Part shown: one piece after another, positions 25,598 to 34,455 of the stretch
Position numbering within the stretch: the stretch's first letter is position 1
Layout: every line of letters starts with the position of its first letter
The notes under the pieces: generated by a model
Databases searched by the model: none
What the model was told of the DNA's origin: nothing
The model's input: the letters and a program-made list of their open reading frames with translations, nothing else
Made by a program: the position numbers and the translations under genes
Assembly (NCBI RefSeq): GCF_050750585.1
Contig: NZ_JBOJLM010000010.1
Span: 62,001 to 126,000, forward strand
Direction of reading: 5' to 3'
Source: Salinimicrobium sp050750585
GTDB lineage: Bacteria > Bacteroidota > Bacteroidia > Flavobacteriales > Flavobacteriaceae
Length of the DNA: 64,000 nucleotides

Positions 25598-25671
25598 AAA
25601 AAACAGCACTAGCCACAGTATTGAAAACTGCTGAATCTTGGCTGTTTTTAGTTTTATGTCGGAAACCGACT
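25598..25671. terminator. Hairpins between the convergent channel and thioesterase genes
   Basis: AAAAACAGC (25599-25607) pairs with GCTGTTTTT (25641-25649), followed by AGTTTT. Next to it GTCGG-AAA-CCGAC (25658-25670) forms a tight 5-bp hairpin that touches the thioesterase stop codon. Together they probably end transcription from both sides. Confidence 0.55.
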
Positions 25672-26059
25672 AATCTTTCAGTCGGTCTTTCACGTATTCG
25701 ATCTTTGTCTTTCCGTGAGGTTTTGCCTTTCCGTTTTCATCAAGGGAAACCATAACAATTCTGTCTATCGTAATGATCACTTCGCGGGTCATTTTATTAC
25801 GGACCTCACAGCGAAGGGTTATGGAAGCAGTACCAAATTTTACCACATCCATTCCTATTTCAATAATATCCCCTTCCCGGGCAGAGCTTTTGAAATCAAT
25901 TTCACTTATAAACTTGGTAACGGTGCGGGAATTCTCCAGCTGTATGATAGAGTAAAGCGCAGCTTCCTCGTCTATCCATTCTAATAAGCGGCCACCAAAC
26001 AGGGTACCATTGGGGTTAAGGTCTTGTGGTTTAATCCATTTTCGGGTGTGAAATCTCAT
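25670..26059 (-). CDS. Acyl-CoA thioesterase, hotdog fold (YciA/BACH-like)
   Basis: The 129-residue protein is a single hotdog domain: HTRKWIKPQDLNPNGTLFGGRLLEWIDEEAALYS contains the N-P-x-G-x-xF-GG helix typical of YciA/acyl-CoA thioesterases, with the catalytic Asp likely in EWIDEEA. It hydrolyses fatty acyl-CoA to free acid and CoA in the cytosol. It is last in a same-strand run after the Nudix and aldehyde dehydrogenase genes, with a 30-bp gap. Confidence 0.88.
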   Translation of the reverse strand: MRFHTRKWIKPQDLNPNGTLFGGRLLEWIDEEAALYSIIQLENSRTVTKFISEIDFKSSAREGDIIEIGMDVVKFGTASITLRCEVRNKMTREVIITIDRIVMVSLDENGKAKPHGKTKIEYVKDRLKD

Positions 26060-26089
26060 AGGGAACTCATTTTTTTAAGGGCAATAAAG

Positions 26090-26518
26090 TTAATCATTTT
26101 GCCCCAAATAAGCCTCCCGTGCAAGCTCCAGAATTTCGGAATGATCAAAAGCCAATTCGGGTAGATCATTCAGAGAAAACCAGCGTGCATCGGCGGCATC
26201 ATCACTTCCCTCTACTTTTTCTTCGGAAGTTACCTCGCCCCAAAACGGAATACTAATCGTCCTGCCCCTGGGATCTCTTCCGGGGGTTCCAAAAGCCTTG
26301 AGCTGTTTCAGATTTCTCACTTTTAGGCCTGTCTCTTCTGCAAGCTCTCTTTTGGCACCAATCTCCAGTGGTTCCTCATCTTCAAGAAAGCCTCCCGGAA
26401 GCGCCCACTGGTCCTTAAAAGGATCTTTTTTCCGCTTAACCAGCAGTACTTTCGGCTGATTATTATTTCTAAAAAAAATCACACTATCTGTTGTAACTGA
26501 TATATTCTGCCTTGCCAT
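26090..26518 (-). CDS. Nudix hydrolase
   Basis: The 142-residue protein carries a full Nudix box starting at PGGFLEDEEPLEIGAKRELA and ending EETGL, matching Gx5Ex7REUxEExGU. The metal-binding Glu residues are in RELAEETG. The N-terminus (VTTDSVIFFRNNNQPKVLLV) and the GTPGRDPRGRTISIPFWG segment suggest the ADP-ribose pyrophosphatase or NrtR-like group rather than MutT. It would split a nucleoside diphosphate linked to another moiety. It lies 5 bp after the aldehyde dehydrogenase. Confidence 0.9.
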   Translation of the reverse strand: MARQNISVTTDSVIFFRNNNQPKVLLVKRKKDPFKDQWALPGGFLEDEEPLEIGAKRELAEETGLKVRNLKQLKAFGTPGRDPRGRTISIPFWGEVTSEEKVEGSDDAADARWFSLNDLPELAFDHSEILELAREAYLGQND

Positions 26519-26523
26519 ATTTC

Positions 26524-27876
26524 TTACTTAAAATACACTGTCTGGATATTCATAAACTCTCTGATGCCAAATTTTGACAATTCCCGGCCATAACCCGATT
26601 TTTTGGTACCTCCAAAAGGTAAACGCGGATCACTTTTCACCAGCTCATTGACAAACACTGCCCCATCTTCTATTTTCGGAATAAGATTTTCAGCTTTTTC
26701 CCGGCTTTTGGTAAAGAGGGACACGCCCAGGCCAAATTGAGTCGAATTTATAAGTTTTACGGCTTCTTCATCAGATCTAAAAGTGGTAATCCCTATGGCT
26801 GGCCCAAAAGTTTCCTCTTTAAAAACCGGCATTTCAGGGGTCACATCTTTCAAAACAGTAGGTGCGTAAAATGCCTTTTTTCGCACCCCACCCGTGAGGA
26901 TCTTCGCGCCCATTTCAACGGAATCATTTACCTGCTTTTCCAGGTCCTTCGCCAGGTCTTCCCTAGCCTGTACGCCAATAAAAGTATCTTCATCTATAGG
27001 ATCTCCCGCTTTTAATTCCTTAACCTCTTTGAGGAACATTTCAGTGAACTTTTCAGCAATATTTTTATGCAGCAAAAGGCGTTTTCCGGCTATACAGCTC
27101 TGTCCGGTATTTTGAAACCTTGCCTGTACGCAGGTTTTAACGGTTTCTTCCAAATCGGCATCATCAAAAACTACCAGGGCATTGCTCCCACCCAGTTCGA
27201 GTACCGATTTTTTAATCTCTTTTCCTGCTATAGCTGCAACACTGCCTCCGGCACCTTCACTGCCTGTAAGGGTAACTGCTTTTACTCTTTTATCTTTCAC
27301 CACTTCCTCCACTTTTTTACTTCCAATGGTGAGATTCTGGAAACAACCTTCAGGAAAACCTGCTCTTATAAATACTTTTTCGATATTCTTCCCGCACATC
27401 ATTACATTACTGGCGTGTTTAAGCACCCCCACATTCCCCGCCATTAAAGCCGGAGCCGCAAACCTGAATACCTGCCAAAAAGGGTAATTCCAGGGCATGA
27501 TTGCCATAATCACTCCTAAAGGCGCGTAATTGATGTAGCTTTTTTCGGCATCAGTTTCTATAGTTTCAGGAGCAAGTTGTGCTTCGGCGTTTTCAGAATA
27601 ATATTCGCACACCCAGGCGCACTTTTCTACTTCAGCAATAGCCTGTTTAATGGGTTTTCCCATTTCTTTGGTGATTGTTTCGGCATATTCCTGCTTATTT
27701 TTTTTAAGTTCTTCGGAAGCCTTCAGCATAAGCTTTGACCGAAATGAAAAAGAAGTTGTTCTCCACTCCTCAAATACTGTAGTGGCCTTTTCAAGGGCCT
27801 TGTCGATATCTTCAGAAGTTGATTCTTTATGTTCTTGCAGGGTTTCCCCCGTATATGGATTTTTTGAAAGGATCAT
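26524..27876 (-). CDS. NAD(P)-dependent aldehyde dehydrogenase, succinate-semialdehyde type
   Basis: The 450-residue protein is a short ALDH of the Sad/YneI type. The catalytic Cys lies in QNTGQSCIAGKR, the general-base Glu in KKSVLELGGSNALVV, and the cofactor motif is TGSEGAGGSVA. The substrate site begins MPWNYPFWQVFR. It oxidises succinate semialdehyde or a similar aldehyde to the acid in the cytosol. It heads the operon with the Nudix and thioesterase genes, which are not obvious pathway partners. Confidence 0.9.
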   Translation of the reverse strand: MILSKNPYTGETLQEHKESTSEDIDKALEKATTVFEEWRTTSFSFRSKLMLKASEELKKNKQEYAETITKEMGKPIKQAIAEVEKCAWVCEYYSENAEAQLAPETIETDAEKSYINYAPLGVIMAIMPWNYPFWQVFRFAAPALMAGNVGVLKHASNVMMCGKNIEKVFIRAGFPEGCFQNLTIGSKKVEEVVKDKRVKAVTLTGSEGAGGSVAAIAGKEIKKSVLELGGSNALVVFDDADLEETVKTCVQARFQNTGQSCIAGKRLLLHKNIAEKFTEMFLKEVKELKAGDPIDEDTFIGVQAREDLAKDLEKQVNDSVEMGAKILTGGVRKKAFYAPTVLKDVTPEMPVFKEETFGPAIGITTFRSDEEAVKLINSTQFGLGVSLFTKSREKAENLIPKIEDGAVFVNELVKSDPRLPFGGTKKSGYGRELSKFGIREFMNIQTVYFK

Positions 27877-28037
27877 ATAAATGGCTTTTTTTTAAAGGTA
27901 AGAAGAACGTATCGCCAGAAGAAATTATTAAAAAGACTTTAACTGATGATCAAATTGTTTACAACAGGTTTATAATTCATAAAGGGCGGCCCGGGAAGCA
28001 GCCCTGACTTTCGCTATCTTTAAACAAAACCATAGCT

Positions 28038-28445
28038 ATGAAAGAACGTGATGAACTCCTTCTCCAACTAAGGCCACATATAGAATCGGCAGTCGTAAAT
28101 GCTTCAACCCTGCCCGATGAGCAGTTCCAAAACCTCACTTTGCGCCCGGTGATCATGCTGCAAAATGACCTGCTGCTGGAAGCCTTCAGGAATTACGTGC
28201 AAAAACACAAGAATGTGTTTTACGACATGAGCATAGAAAAAAGAATGGCTTATATAGAAAATGCTATTCAGAAGGATATGAAATTCCGCAACAGCTTAAA
28301 AGGAATGGTCATAGGACAATTCACTATTAAAGAGTACAGCTACTACATTACTAATTCATCGGCACTCAACAAAAGGATGATGGATCTGGTGAAAAACAGG
28401 TTGCAAAGCAATATACAGCTGCTCGATAAACTGCCGGCGGTATAA
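28038..28445 (+). CDS. Conserved-looking small helical protein, function unknown
   Basis: A 135-residue helical, cytosolic protein without Cys. It begins MKERDELLLQLRPHIESAV and has a middle segment LLLEAFRNYVQKHKNVFYDM. I recall similar short proteins in flavobacterial genomes, sometimes labelled glyoxalase without clear basis, so I give no function. TATCTTTA at 28015-28022 resembles a -7 box 16 bases before the ATG. The Gre-like gene follows 92 bp downstream on the same strand. Confidence 0.6.
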   Translation: MKERDELLLQLRPHIESAVVNASTLPDEQFQNLTLRPVIMLQNDLLLEAFRNYVQKHKNVFYDMSIEKRMAYIENAIQKDMKFRNSLKGMVIGQFTIKEYSYYITNSSALNKRMMDLVKNRLQSNIQLLDKLPAV

Positions 28446-28537
28446 GCGGATTCCGTATTAATTGTAACTATTAAACTTTTGCTAATTGTTCTTTTTTGAA
28501 TATCACGTTGGCTAATTTTAAGCAAAACGAGAAAAAA

Positions 28538-28990
28538 ATGAGCATTAACAAAGAAGAATTATTTAATAAATGTCTGGACCAGGTCAATGATAAAATTGAC
28601 CAGTATAATGAGAAAATGAATACCATTAGCGGCCAGAACGAGCAGCATAAGTTTCATCCCGATTTTGACGAATACGGAAACAAAGGAGAAATGCTGACCG
28701 AATATGAGAAAAACGCAGCCTATCTTGACCGGGTGCGCAGCATGAAAGAAACGCTTGCGAACCTGGATAGGGACCATCGCAGCGAAGTGGTTAGACCCGG
28801 TAGTGTGGTGGAAACCGAAAACAACTACTACTTTGTATCTGTCCCTCTTGGAGAGCTGGATATGGAGAGTGGTAGTAAAGTCTACGCAATCTCTACAGAT
28901 TCCCCTATTTATAAGGAAATGGAAGGTAAAAAAGCAGGAGATTCCTTCAGCTTTAGAGACGGCGAAGTGAATATTGTAAAGGTGTGGTAA
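28538..28990 (+). CDS. GreA/GreB-like transcription elongation factor family protein
   Basis: From the ATG at 28538 the protein has 150 residues. A TTG at 28496 is open but gives an unlikely start. The N-terminal 75 residues are a helical hairpin (KEELFNKCLDQVNDKIDQY, then YEKNAAYLDRVRSMKETL), like the Gre coiled coil that enters the RNA polymerase channel. The C-terminal part, VRPGSVVETENNYYFVSV, then YAISTDSPIYKEMEGKKAGD, matches the FKBP-like domain of Gre factors. The usual acidic tip DLSENAEY is not visible; DFDEYGNKGEM lies at that place. It probably binds RNA polymerase, but cleavage stimulation is uncertain. Confidence 0.75.
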   Translation: MSINKEELFNKCLDQVNDKIDQYNEKMNTISGQNEQHKFHPDFDEYGNKGEMLTEYEKNAAYLDRVRSMKETLANLDRDHRSEVVRPGSVVETENNYYFVSVPLGELDMESGSKVYAISTDSPIYKEMEGKKAGDSFSFRDGEVNIVKVW

Positions 28991-28993
28991 AAC

Positions 28994-31039
28994 CTACTCC
29001 GGGTACTCTATCCTTAGATGGTAGATATTTTTCAGCTTGCGCTTTAGCACCTTTTTTACCTGCTGAATTTCCATAAAGGTAATATTTGAATTGAGGAACT
29101 GGCCATCTTCCATTTGTTTGTTGATGATCCTTTCTACAAACTCATCGATCATATTGGCCGTAGGTTCCTTGATACTTCTGCTGGCAGCTTCAACACTGTC
29201 GCACATCATAAGGATAGCAGTCTCTTTACTAAATGGCATTGGACCGGGATACCTGTAATCATCTTCATTCACGTGCTGGTCATTTTCCATGGCTTTCTTT
29301 AAAAAATAATAGACCGTGGTTGTGCCGTGATGGGTTCGAATAAAGTCAATAACCCTGTCGGGAAGGTTCCTTTTTTTGGCAACCTCTATCCCGTTAATTA
29401 CGTGTTCAATGATAATTTCTGCACTTTCTTTAGGGGAAAGTTCATCATGAGAATTTACCGATGTAGTTTGGTTCTCTGTAAAATACGTTGGATTTCGCAT
29501 TTTACCAATGTCGTGATATAACGCTCCTACCCTCACCAGCATGGCATTCGCATTTATCTCATTTGCCGCTGCCTCTGCGAGATTAGCGACATTGAGCGAG
29601 TGATGAAAAGTACCTGGAGCCTTATCGGAAAGTTCTTTCAGCAATTTAGAATTGGTATCTGACAATTCGAGCAACGACATATCAGAAATTAATCCGAATA
29701 TTTTTTCATAAGCATAGATTAGCGGCTGCACAAAAAGGGTTGCCAAACCTCCAAGCAGGAACATGAGAAAAGTTTCGGGTTCTACTTCATAGATCGAACC
29801 TTCCTGAATTATGGTAAAGGCAAAATAAGAGACAATATACACGAGGGTAATTTGCCCTACTGTAATAAATAAATTAGCTCTTTTATAAAGTTCTGAAACC
29901 GTAAGAATCGTGACTATACCTGCAATTATTTGAAGGAACATGTATTCATAACTATCCGGCACAATGAACCCGAGTAGCAATACAGTAATAACATGGGTAA
30001 ACAAGCCAAGTCTTGAATCAAAGAAGCCTTTAATGGTAAGCGGCAGTACACACAAAGGTACCACGTAGACATAAGCTACATTAAACCTTATCACCAATAC
30101 GGTAAGCAGCACCATGAGCGTGACATTAAAGAAAATGAAGGTCACTTTTATATTGTTCTGAAAGATGTCATACCGATATTTTCGAATGAACAGCATTAAC
30201 ATGAGTAAAGCGAGAAAGACAAGCAAAGTATATCCCACAATCACCCAATTGTAGTTGGCCTCGCTCCACACCTGCGATTCATATTCGGCTTTAAGAGAAT
30301 TGAGTACCTGCAGTTTGTCTCCCTCTACCACTTCTCCTTTCGCAACAATGATTGTCCCCCGTTCAACATTTCCGCGGGTATATGAAATCTGGTTGTACCT
30401 GCTTTCAAGGTCACTTTGAGTTAGCGCTTCATTGTAAGTGACGTTGGGTTTCACGCTGTCAAAAAACAACCCAATCAACTCCTCCCGATAATTTTGCAGC
30501 TGCACCTTATCTATTTTCTTGTTGAGAAAGTCCCTCAACTGGTTCTGTTTTATAATGCTTTTATAGGTAACCTCGGTGACTTCATTCCCTTCCCGAAGGT
30601 AAACCAATTGATCTGGGCTTAGCGGAACGATCTCCTGCAGCACCCCGGCATCATAGATCTCTTCAAAAGTATTCTGAATAAAATTCTGAAGTCGCATATT
30701 TTCTCTCCGGGTGAGGGTGTCGGGAAATATTCGAACAAACTGCTCATCCAGGCTTGCCTCAACCTGCGAGACAACTTCAGCATTGTAATCGTAGTAAGGA
30801 ATGTGAGTCTTGTTGATCTCCTCCTTTTCTGCAGCAAGTTCGTCGGGGGCCTTTAAAATTGCAAAATCGAAAGGGGCATACAGGTTCTCATACTGCCATG
30901 GTTTCCCTTTAGGGATCTCGTATTTAAATTTTCCACCTTTTGGAAACATGTACACAATGATGAAGGTGGTAAGTAGAAATAAGAAAACTTTGTAAAAAAG
31001 ATCCTGATTTTTATAAAGACTGTTTATAAATGATTTCAT
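28994..31039 (-). CDS. 7TM-HD domain phosphodiesterase (PgpH-like, c-di-AMP type)
   Basis: The 681-residue protein has one N-terminal TM (about 15-35), an extracytoplasmic 7TMR-HDED region (to about residue 265), seven TM helices (about 265-450) and a cytosolic HD domain. The HD pair is His509-Asp510 in GALYHDIGKMRNP, with the first His in PGTFHHSLNVA and further ligands in SHDELSPKESAEII and RTHHGT. In Listeria and relatives, PgpH cuts cyclic di-AMP to pApA; the same domain order suggests that role here, which is inference since no diadenylate cyclase is in the window. It is divergent from the thiolase gene. Confidence 0.9.
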   Translation of the reverse strand: MKSFINSLYKNQDLFYKVFLFLLTTFIIVYMFPKGGKFKYEIPKGKPWQYENLYAPFDFAILKAPDELAAEKEEINKTHIPYYDYNAEVVSQVEASLDEQFVRIFPDTLTRRENMRLQNFIQNTFEEIYDAGVLQEIVPLSPDQLVYLREGNEVTEVTYKSIIKQNQLRDFLNKKIDKVQLQNYREELIGLFFDSVKPNVTYNEALTQSDLESRYNQISYTRGNVERGTIIVAKGEVVEGDKLQVLNSLKAEYESQVWSEANYNWVIVGYTLLVFLALLMLMLFIRKYRYDIFQNNIKVTFIFFNVTLMVLLTVLVIRFNVAYVYVVPLCVLPLTIKGFFDSRLGLFTHVITVLLLGFIVPDSYEYMFLQIIAGIVTILTVSELYKRANLFITVGQITLVYIVSYFAFTIIQEGSIYEVEPETFLMFLLGGLATLFVQPLIYAYEKIFGLISDMSLLELSDTNSKLLKELSDKAPGTFHHSLNVANLAEAAANEINANAMLVRVGALYHDIGKMRNPTYFTENQTTSVNSHDELSPKESAEIIIEHVINGIEVAKKRNLPDRVIDFIRTHHGTTTVYYFLKKAMENDQHVNEDDYRYPGPMPFSKETAILMMCDSVEAASRSIKEPTANMIDEFVERIINKQMEDGQFLNSNITFMEIQQVKKVLKRKLKNIYHLRIEYPE

Positions 31040-31092
31040 TCCGGGCTATCTCTTATCAAAAGTACTAAAAAAAGCTGGCTGTAGAGAACCCG

Positions 31093-31124
31093 TTGGTTTC
31101 TTCCTTATAAAATGATTAAATTCG
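31093..31124 (+). promoter_or_regulatory. Promoter of the thiolase operon
   Basis: TTG at 31093-31095, 21 bases, then TAAATTCG at 31117-31124, one base off TAnnTTTG. The spacing fits the known 17-23 range and the ATG lies 29 bases downstream. Confidence 0.55.
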
Positions 31125-31153
31125 CAAAAAGTAAAATCTTAATCCGCTAAACC

Positions 31154-32335
31154 ATGAATAAGGAAGTAGTCATAGTAAGCGCTGCACGAACTCCAATAGG
31201 TAGTTTTTTGGGTAGCTTATCAACAGTTCTCGCAACTAAACTGGGATCAACAGCCATTAAAGGAGCCCTGGAAAAGATCAACCTGAAACCTGAAATGGTA
31301 GACGAAGTCCTCATGGGAAATGTAGTACAGGCAGGCCTGGGTCAGGCTCCTGCAAGACAGGCTGCATTGGGCGCCGGTATTCCTCATTCTGTACCATGTA
31401 CTACGGTAAATAAAGTTTGTGCCAGCGGTATGAAAGCAGTAATGCAGGGTGTACAATCTATCGCCCTTGGAGACGCTGACATCATAGTTGCCGGGGGAAT
31501 GGAAAATATGAGCATGATCCCTCACTACCTTCACCTGAGAAATGGTCAGAAATTTGGACCAGCCACTATGATTGACGGCTTGCAAAAAGACGGACTTATG
31601 GATGCTTACAACCAGCTTGCTATGGGAGTTTGTGCAGATAACTGTGCCATAGAACATGAATTTTCGAGAGAAGACCAGGATAAATTTGCTGCACAATCTT
31701 ATCAAAGATCTGCAAAAGCGTGGGAAGAAGGCAAGTTTGACAATGAAGTGGTGCCCGTAGAAGTTCCCCAACGAAAAGGAGATCCGATAATTGTGAAGGA
31801 GGATGAAGAATACAAGAATGTAAAAATGGATAAACTTGCATCCTTACGCCCTGCTTTTTCTAAAGAAGGTACGGTTACAGCTGCAAACGCTTCTACTATA
31901 AACGATGGTGCCGGTGCTGTGGTTCTAATGAGCCGTGAGAAAGCCGAAGAACTGGGCCTAAAGATCCTTGCCAGCATTAAAGGATTCGCAGATGCCGCAC
32001 AGGACCCGGAGAAATTTACCACTGCTCCCGCTATAGCTTTACCAAGAGCTCTTAAAAAAGCCAACATTTCTCAGGAAGAAGTTGACTTTTTCGAGTTCAA
32101 TGAAGCATTCTCTGTAGTAGGGTTGGCCAACATGAAAATATTGGGCTTAACCGATACGAATACGAATGTAAATGGTGGTGCCGTTTCCTTAGGTCATCCC
32201 CTTGGTTGCTCTGGTGTGAGAATCATAATCACGCTGCTAAGTGTTCTGGAGCAAAACAATGCCAGAATAGGTGCTGCGGCCATTTGTAACGGTGGTGGTG
32301 GTGCTTCGGCAATAGTCATTGAACGTCCACAATAA
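31154..32335 (+). CDS. Acetyl-CoA C-acetyltransferase (thiolase)
   Basis: The 393-residue enzyme joins two acetyl-CoA to acetoacetyl-CoA or cleaves 3-ketoacyl-CoA. The acylated Cys89 lies in NKVCASGMKA, the His in GGAVSLGHPLGCSG and the second active Cys in AAICNGGGGASA. NEAFSVV completes the set, so it should be active. The signature is of the biosynthetic/degradative thiolase I-II group; direction cannot be told from sequence. An NlpC/P60 gene follows within 25 bp on the same strand, an unrelated function in the same transcript. Confidence 0.95.
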   Translation: MNKEVVIVSAARTPIGSFLGSLSTVLATKLGSTAIKGALEKINLKPEMVDEVLMGNVVQAGLGQAPARQAALGAGIPHSVPCTTVNKVCASGMKAVMQGVQSIALGDADIIVAGGMENMSMIPHYLHLRNGQKFGPATMIDGLQKDGLMDAYNQLAMGVCADNCAIEHEFSREDQDKFAAQSYQRSAKAWEEGKFDNEVVPVEVPQRKGDPIIVKEDEEYKNVKMDKLASLRPAFSKEGTVTAANASTINDGAGAVVLMSREKAEELGLKILASIKGFADAAQDPEKFTTAPAIALPRALKKANISQEEVDFFEFNEAFSVVGLANMKILGLTDTNTNVNGGAVSLGHPLGCSGVRIIITLLSVLEQNNARIGAAAICNGGGGASAIVIERPQ

Positions 32336-32359
32336 TTTAGGTTAGAAAGCACCTTTTTG

Positions 32360-33106
32360 ATGCAATATGCCATTTGTATTTTAGGTACGGTTCCGCTAAG
32401 AGCAGAACCTGCACACACCGCCGAAATGGTTAGTCAGCTGCTATACGGGGAAACCTTTAAGTTACTGGAAGAAAGAGGAAAATGGTCAAGAATACGCACT
32501 TCTTTTGAAGACCTTGAGGCCTGGATCGATAATAAACAACTGCTAAAGATCTCTCAACCTGACTTTGAGAAACTGGAAGGAGAAGAACTTCAACTTTCAG
32601 CAGATCTTATGGAGTTTGTGACAGGCGAAGGACAACTTGTTCCAATACCTATTGGCTCTGTTCTCAATGCAGTTACCCTAATGAAACACGAGCATTCGGG
32701 TGCGGTTGCTACAAAAGCCCAGCCGAAAGAAAAACTGATAGAAACTGCCTTTTTGTACCTCAATGCACCCTTCCTGTGGGGCGGAAAAAGTCCTATGGGC
32801 ATTGATTCCAGTGGTTTCACCCAAATGGTATACAAGCTTAACGGCTATAAACTTTCACGAAATGCTGCCCAACAGGCACAGCAGGGAGAGTCTCTTAGTT
32901 TTATAGAAGAGAGTGAACCAGGTGACCTGGCATTTTTCGACAGCCCCGACGGTTCTATTAATCACGTGGGCATTATGATGAGAGACAATTACATTATACA
33001 TGTAGACGGCAAGGTACGACTTGATCGTATAGACCACTCGGGGATCTACAACGCTGAACTACGCCGGCACACCCATAAGCTTAGAGTGATAAAAAAGATC
33101 ATATAA
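32360..33106 (+). CDS. SH3b-NlpC/P60 cell wall protein with catalytic Cys replaced by Ser
   Basis: From the ATG at 32360 (a TTG lies just before it) the protein has 248 residues. Residues 1-65 are a bacterial SH3 domain (VPLRAEPAHTAEMVSQLLYG, then KWSRIRTSFEDLEAWID), followed by a second SH3-like part. The NlpC/P60 domain covers about 125-248. The family's active-site motif is D-C-S-G; here codons 32801-32815 read I-D-S-S-G with Ser150 (TCC) in the Cys place. The other active-site residues, His202 (SINHVGIMM) and His214 (YIIHVDG), remain. Active relatives cleave gamma-D-Glu-diamino acid bonds in muropeptides (YkfC type). No signal peptide is seen, so it would act in the cytosol on recycled muropeptides. 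Confidence 0.88.
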   Translation: MQYAICILGTVPLRAEPAHTAEMVSQLLYGETFKLLEERGKWSRIRTSFEDLEAWIDNKQLLKISQPDFEKLEGEELQLSADLMEFVTGEGQLVPIPIGSVLNAVTLMKHEHSGAVATKAQPKEKLIETAFLYLNAPFLWGGKSPMGIDSSGFTQMVYKLNGYKLSRNAAQQAQQGESLSFIEESEPGDLAFFDSPDGSINHVGIMMRDNYIIHVDGKVRLDRIDHSGIYNAELRRHTHKLRVIKKII

Positions 33107-33141
33107 AAAAAGCCCGTTCAAAAAATGAACGGGCTTTTTTT
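33105..33141. terminator. Strong bidirectional terminator
   Basis: AAAAAAAGCCCGTTCA (33105-33120) and TGAACGGGCTTTTTTT (33126-33141) are perfect arms around a 5-base A loop. It starts at the stop of the NlpC/P60 gene and serves the TPR gene (stop at 33159) from the other strand. Confidence 0.92.
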
Positions 33142-33158
33142 ATAAAATTAATATGTGT

Positions 33159-34433
33159 TTACTGCTTTGGAGCTGCTGCGCTTGAAGCTTCAAGTTCTGC
33201 GATCTTAGCTTTCATTTCTTCTGCTTTTTCAGTTTCATTTAACTGATAGTGGATATTCATTATCGTTCTGGCAGCTTCAATGTTATCGGCATCTCTGTCC
33301 ATTACCTTTTGAAGGTGTGGAAGTGCGTCTCTATAGATTTGCTGACGCTCTTTAGCAAGCTCATCATACTTCTTTTGATCTGCCTTACTCATACCAAGAC
33401 TATTCATCTCTTCTACTAAAGGAGCTTCTTTAGAAAGAATTACAAAAGCAATGTTGATTCTGGCATTGTTCATTTCAGGATCAATTTCAAGAGCTTTTTT
33501 GTAGTATTCTACAGCACGTTCTTTTTCTCCAAGTTCTGCTGAACTTACTCCCATGTTGTAATATAGAGTGGCATCATTTGGATTTTGACTTACAACTTCT
33601 TCAAGAATTTCACGGTATTTTGCCATGTCCCCCATTCTGTAGTACATGTCTGCTTCTGCCTGCATAAGGCTTGCATCATTAGGATTTGCCTGTTTGGCTC
33701 TTTCCATTGCCGCAACCGCCTTTTCATTGTCACCTTTTTCAATGTAGATTAAGGCAATGTTCTTAGCGATCTCTCCTTCTTTAGATTCCTCTTTCTTATC
33801 CTGAGGATTGATGTAATTACCAGATTTTACAAAAAGGTCTCTCTGCTCTTTAGAAGCCATTCTCTCTTCCTCCCCGGTTTCTTTGTTTACAGCTGTATAG
33901 ATAGTTTCTTCTCCTGTAAAACCTAGATCCTGAAGCTCCTTATAATATCTTAAAGCTTCATCGTAATCTTGTGCATTTACAGCATTAGAAGCTGCATAAT
34001 AAAGATATACGGTGTCACGATTACTCATTCTAAAGCTCGTCTCCAGTTTTTTGGATGCATCTGAAAAATTTTGAGCATTTTGGTCTGAAATAGCTGCATT
34101 TACCAGGGCATTACTTACTGCAGCCATTCCCTGCTCTGCCTCATCATGACCAAGTTCCTTAGCTTTTTTCATTGCTTCAGAAGCTGCCATTAAGTCGGCA
34201 GTAGCCACATTTTCTCCGTTTCCTACCAATGCATATCCTCTGTAAAGGTAGAAATCAGCTTTTTCATCTTCGTCAGCGCTAGCTAACTGTGCTTCTGCCT
34301 GCTGAAGGTAATTCTTAGCTTCCTGATATTCTCCTTTCTCAACCGCTTTACCGGCTCGCTTGATTTCCTTCTTTTGGGCAAATGATACGACAGTAAACAT
34401 AGCGAATGCTGCCGTTAAAATTCTGGTTTTCAT
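33159..34433 (-). CDS. Secreted/periplasmic TPR protein
   Basis: From the ATG at 34433 the protein has 424 residues and starts with a signal peptide (MKTRILTAAFAMFTVVSFAQ). The same frame is open upstream into gyrA, but only this start gives a signal peptide and a clean 22-bp gap. At least five TPR units are visible, such as YRGYALVGNGENVATADLM, LYYAASNAVNAQDYDEALRY, ALIYIEKGDNEKAVAAMERA and LYYNMGVSSAELGEKERAVE. TPR proteins are scaffolds for envelope complexes; the partner is unknown. Placement directly after gyrA on the same strand is something I recall from other flavobacteria. Confidence 0.88.
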   Translation of the reverse strand: MKTRILTAAFAMFTVVSFAQKKEIKRAGKAVEKGEYQEAKNYLQQAEAQLASADEDEKADFYLYRGYALVGNGENVATADLMAASEAMKKAKELGHDEAEQGMAAVSNALVNAAISDQNAQNFSDASKKLETSFRMSNRDTVYLYYAASNAVNAQDYDEALRYYKELQDLGFTGEETIYTAVNKETGEEERMASKEQRDLFVKSGNYINPQDKKEESKEGEIAKNIALIYIEKGDNEKAVAAMERAKQANPNDASLMQAEADMYYRMGDMAKYREILEEVVSQNPNDATLYYNMGVSSAELGEKERAVEYYKKALEIDPEMNNARINIAFVILSKEAPLVEEMNSLGMSKADQKKYDELAKERQQIYRDALPHLQKVMDRDADNIEAARTIMNIHYQLNETEKAEEMKAKIAELEASSAAAPKQ

Positions 34434-34455
34434 CTTTTTTGGTTTTGATTTAAAA

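Noticed and set aside
31247..31771. Open 174-codon minus-strand frame inside the thiolase gene
   Set aside because: The thiolase has complete motifs on the plus strand; the antisense frame is Cys/His/Phe-rich shadow sequence.
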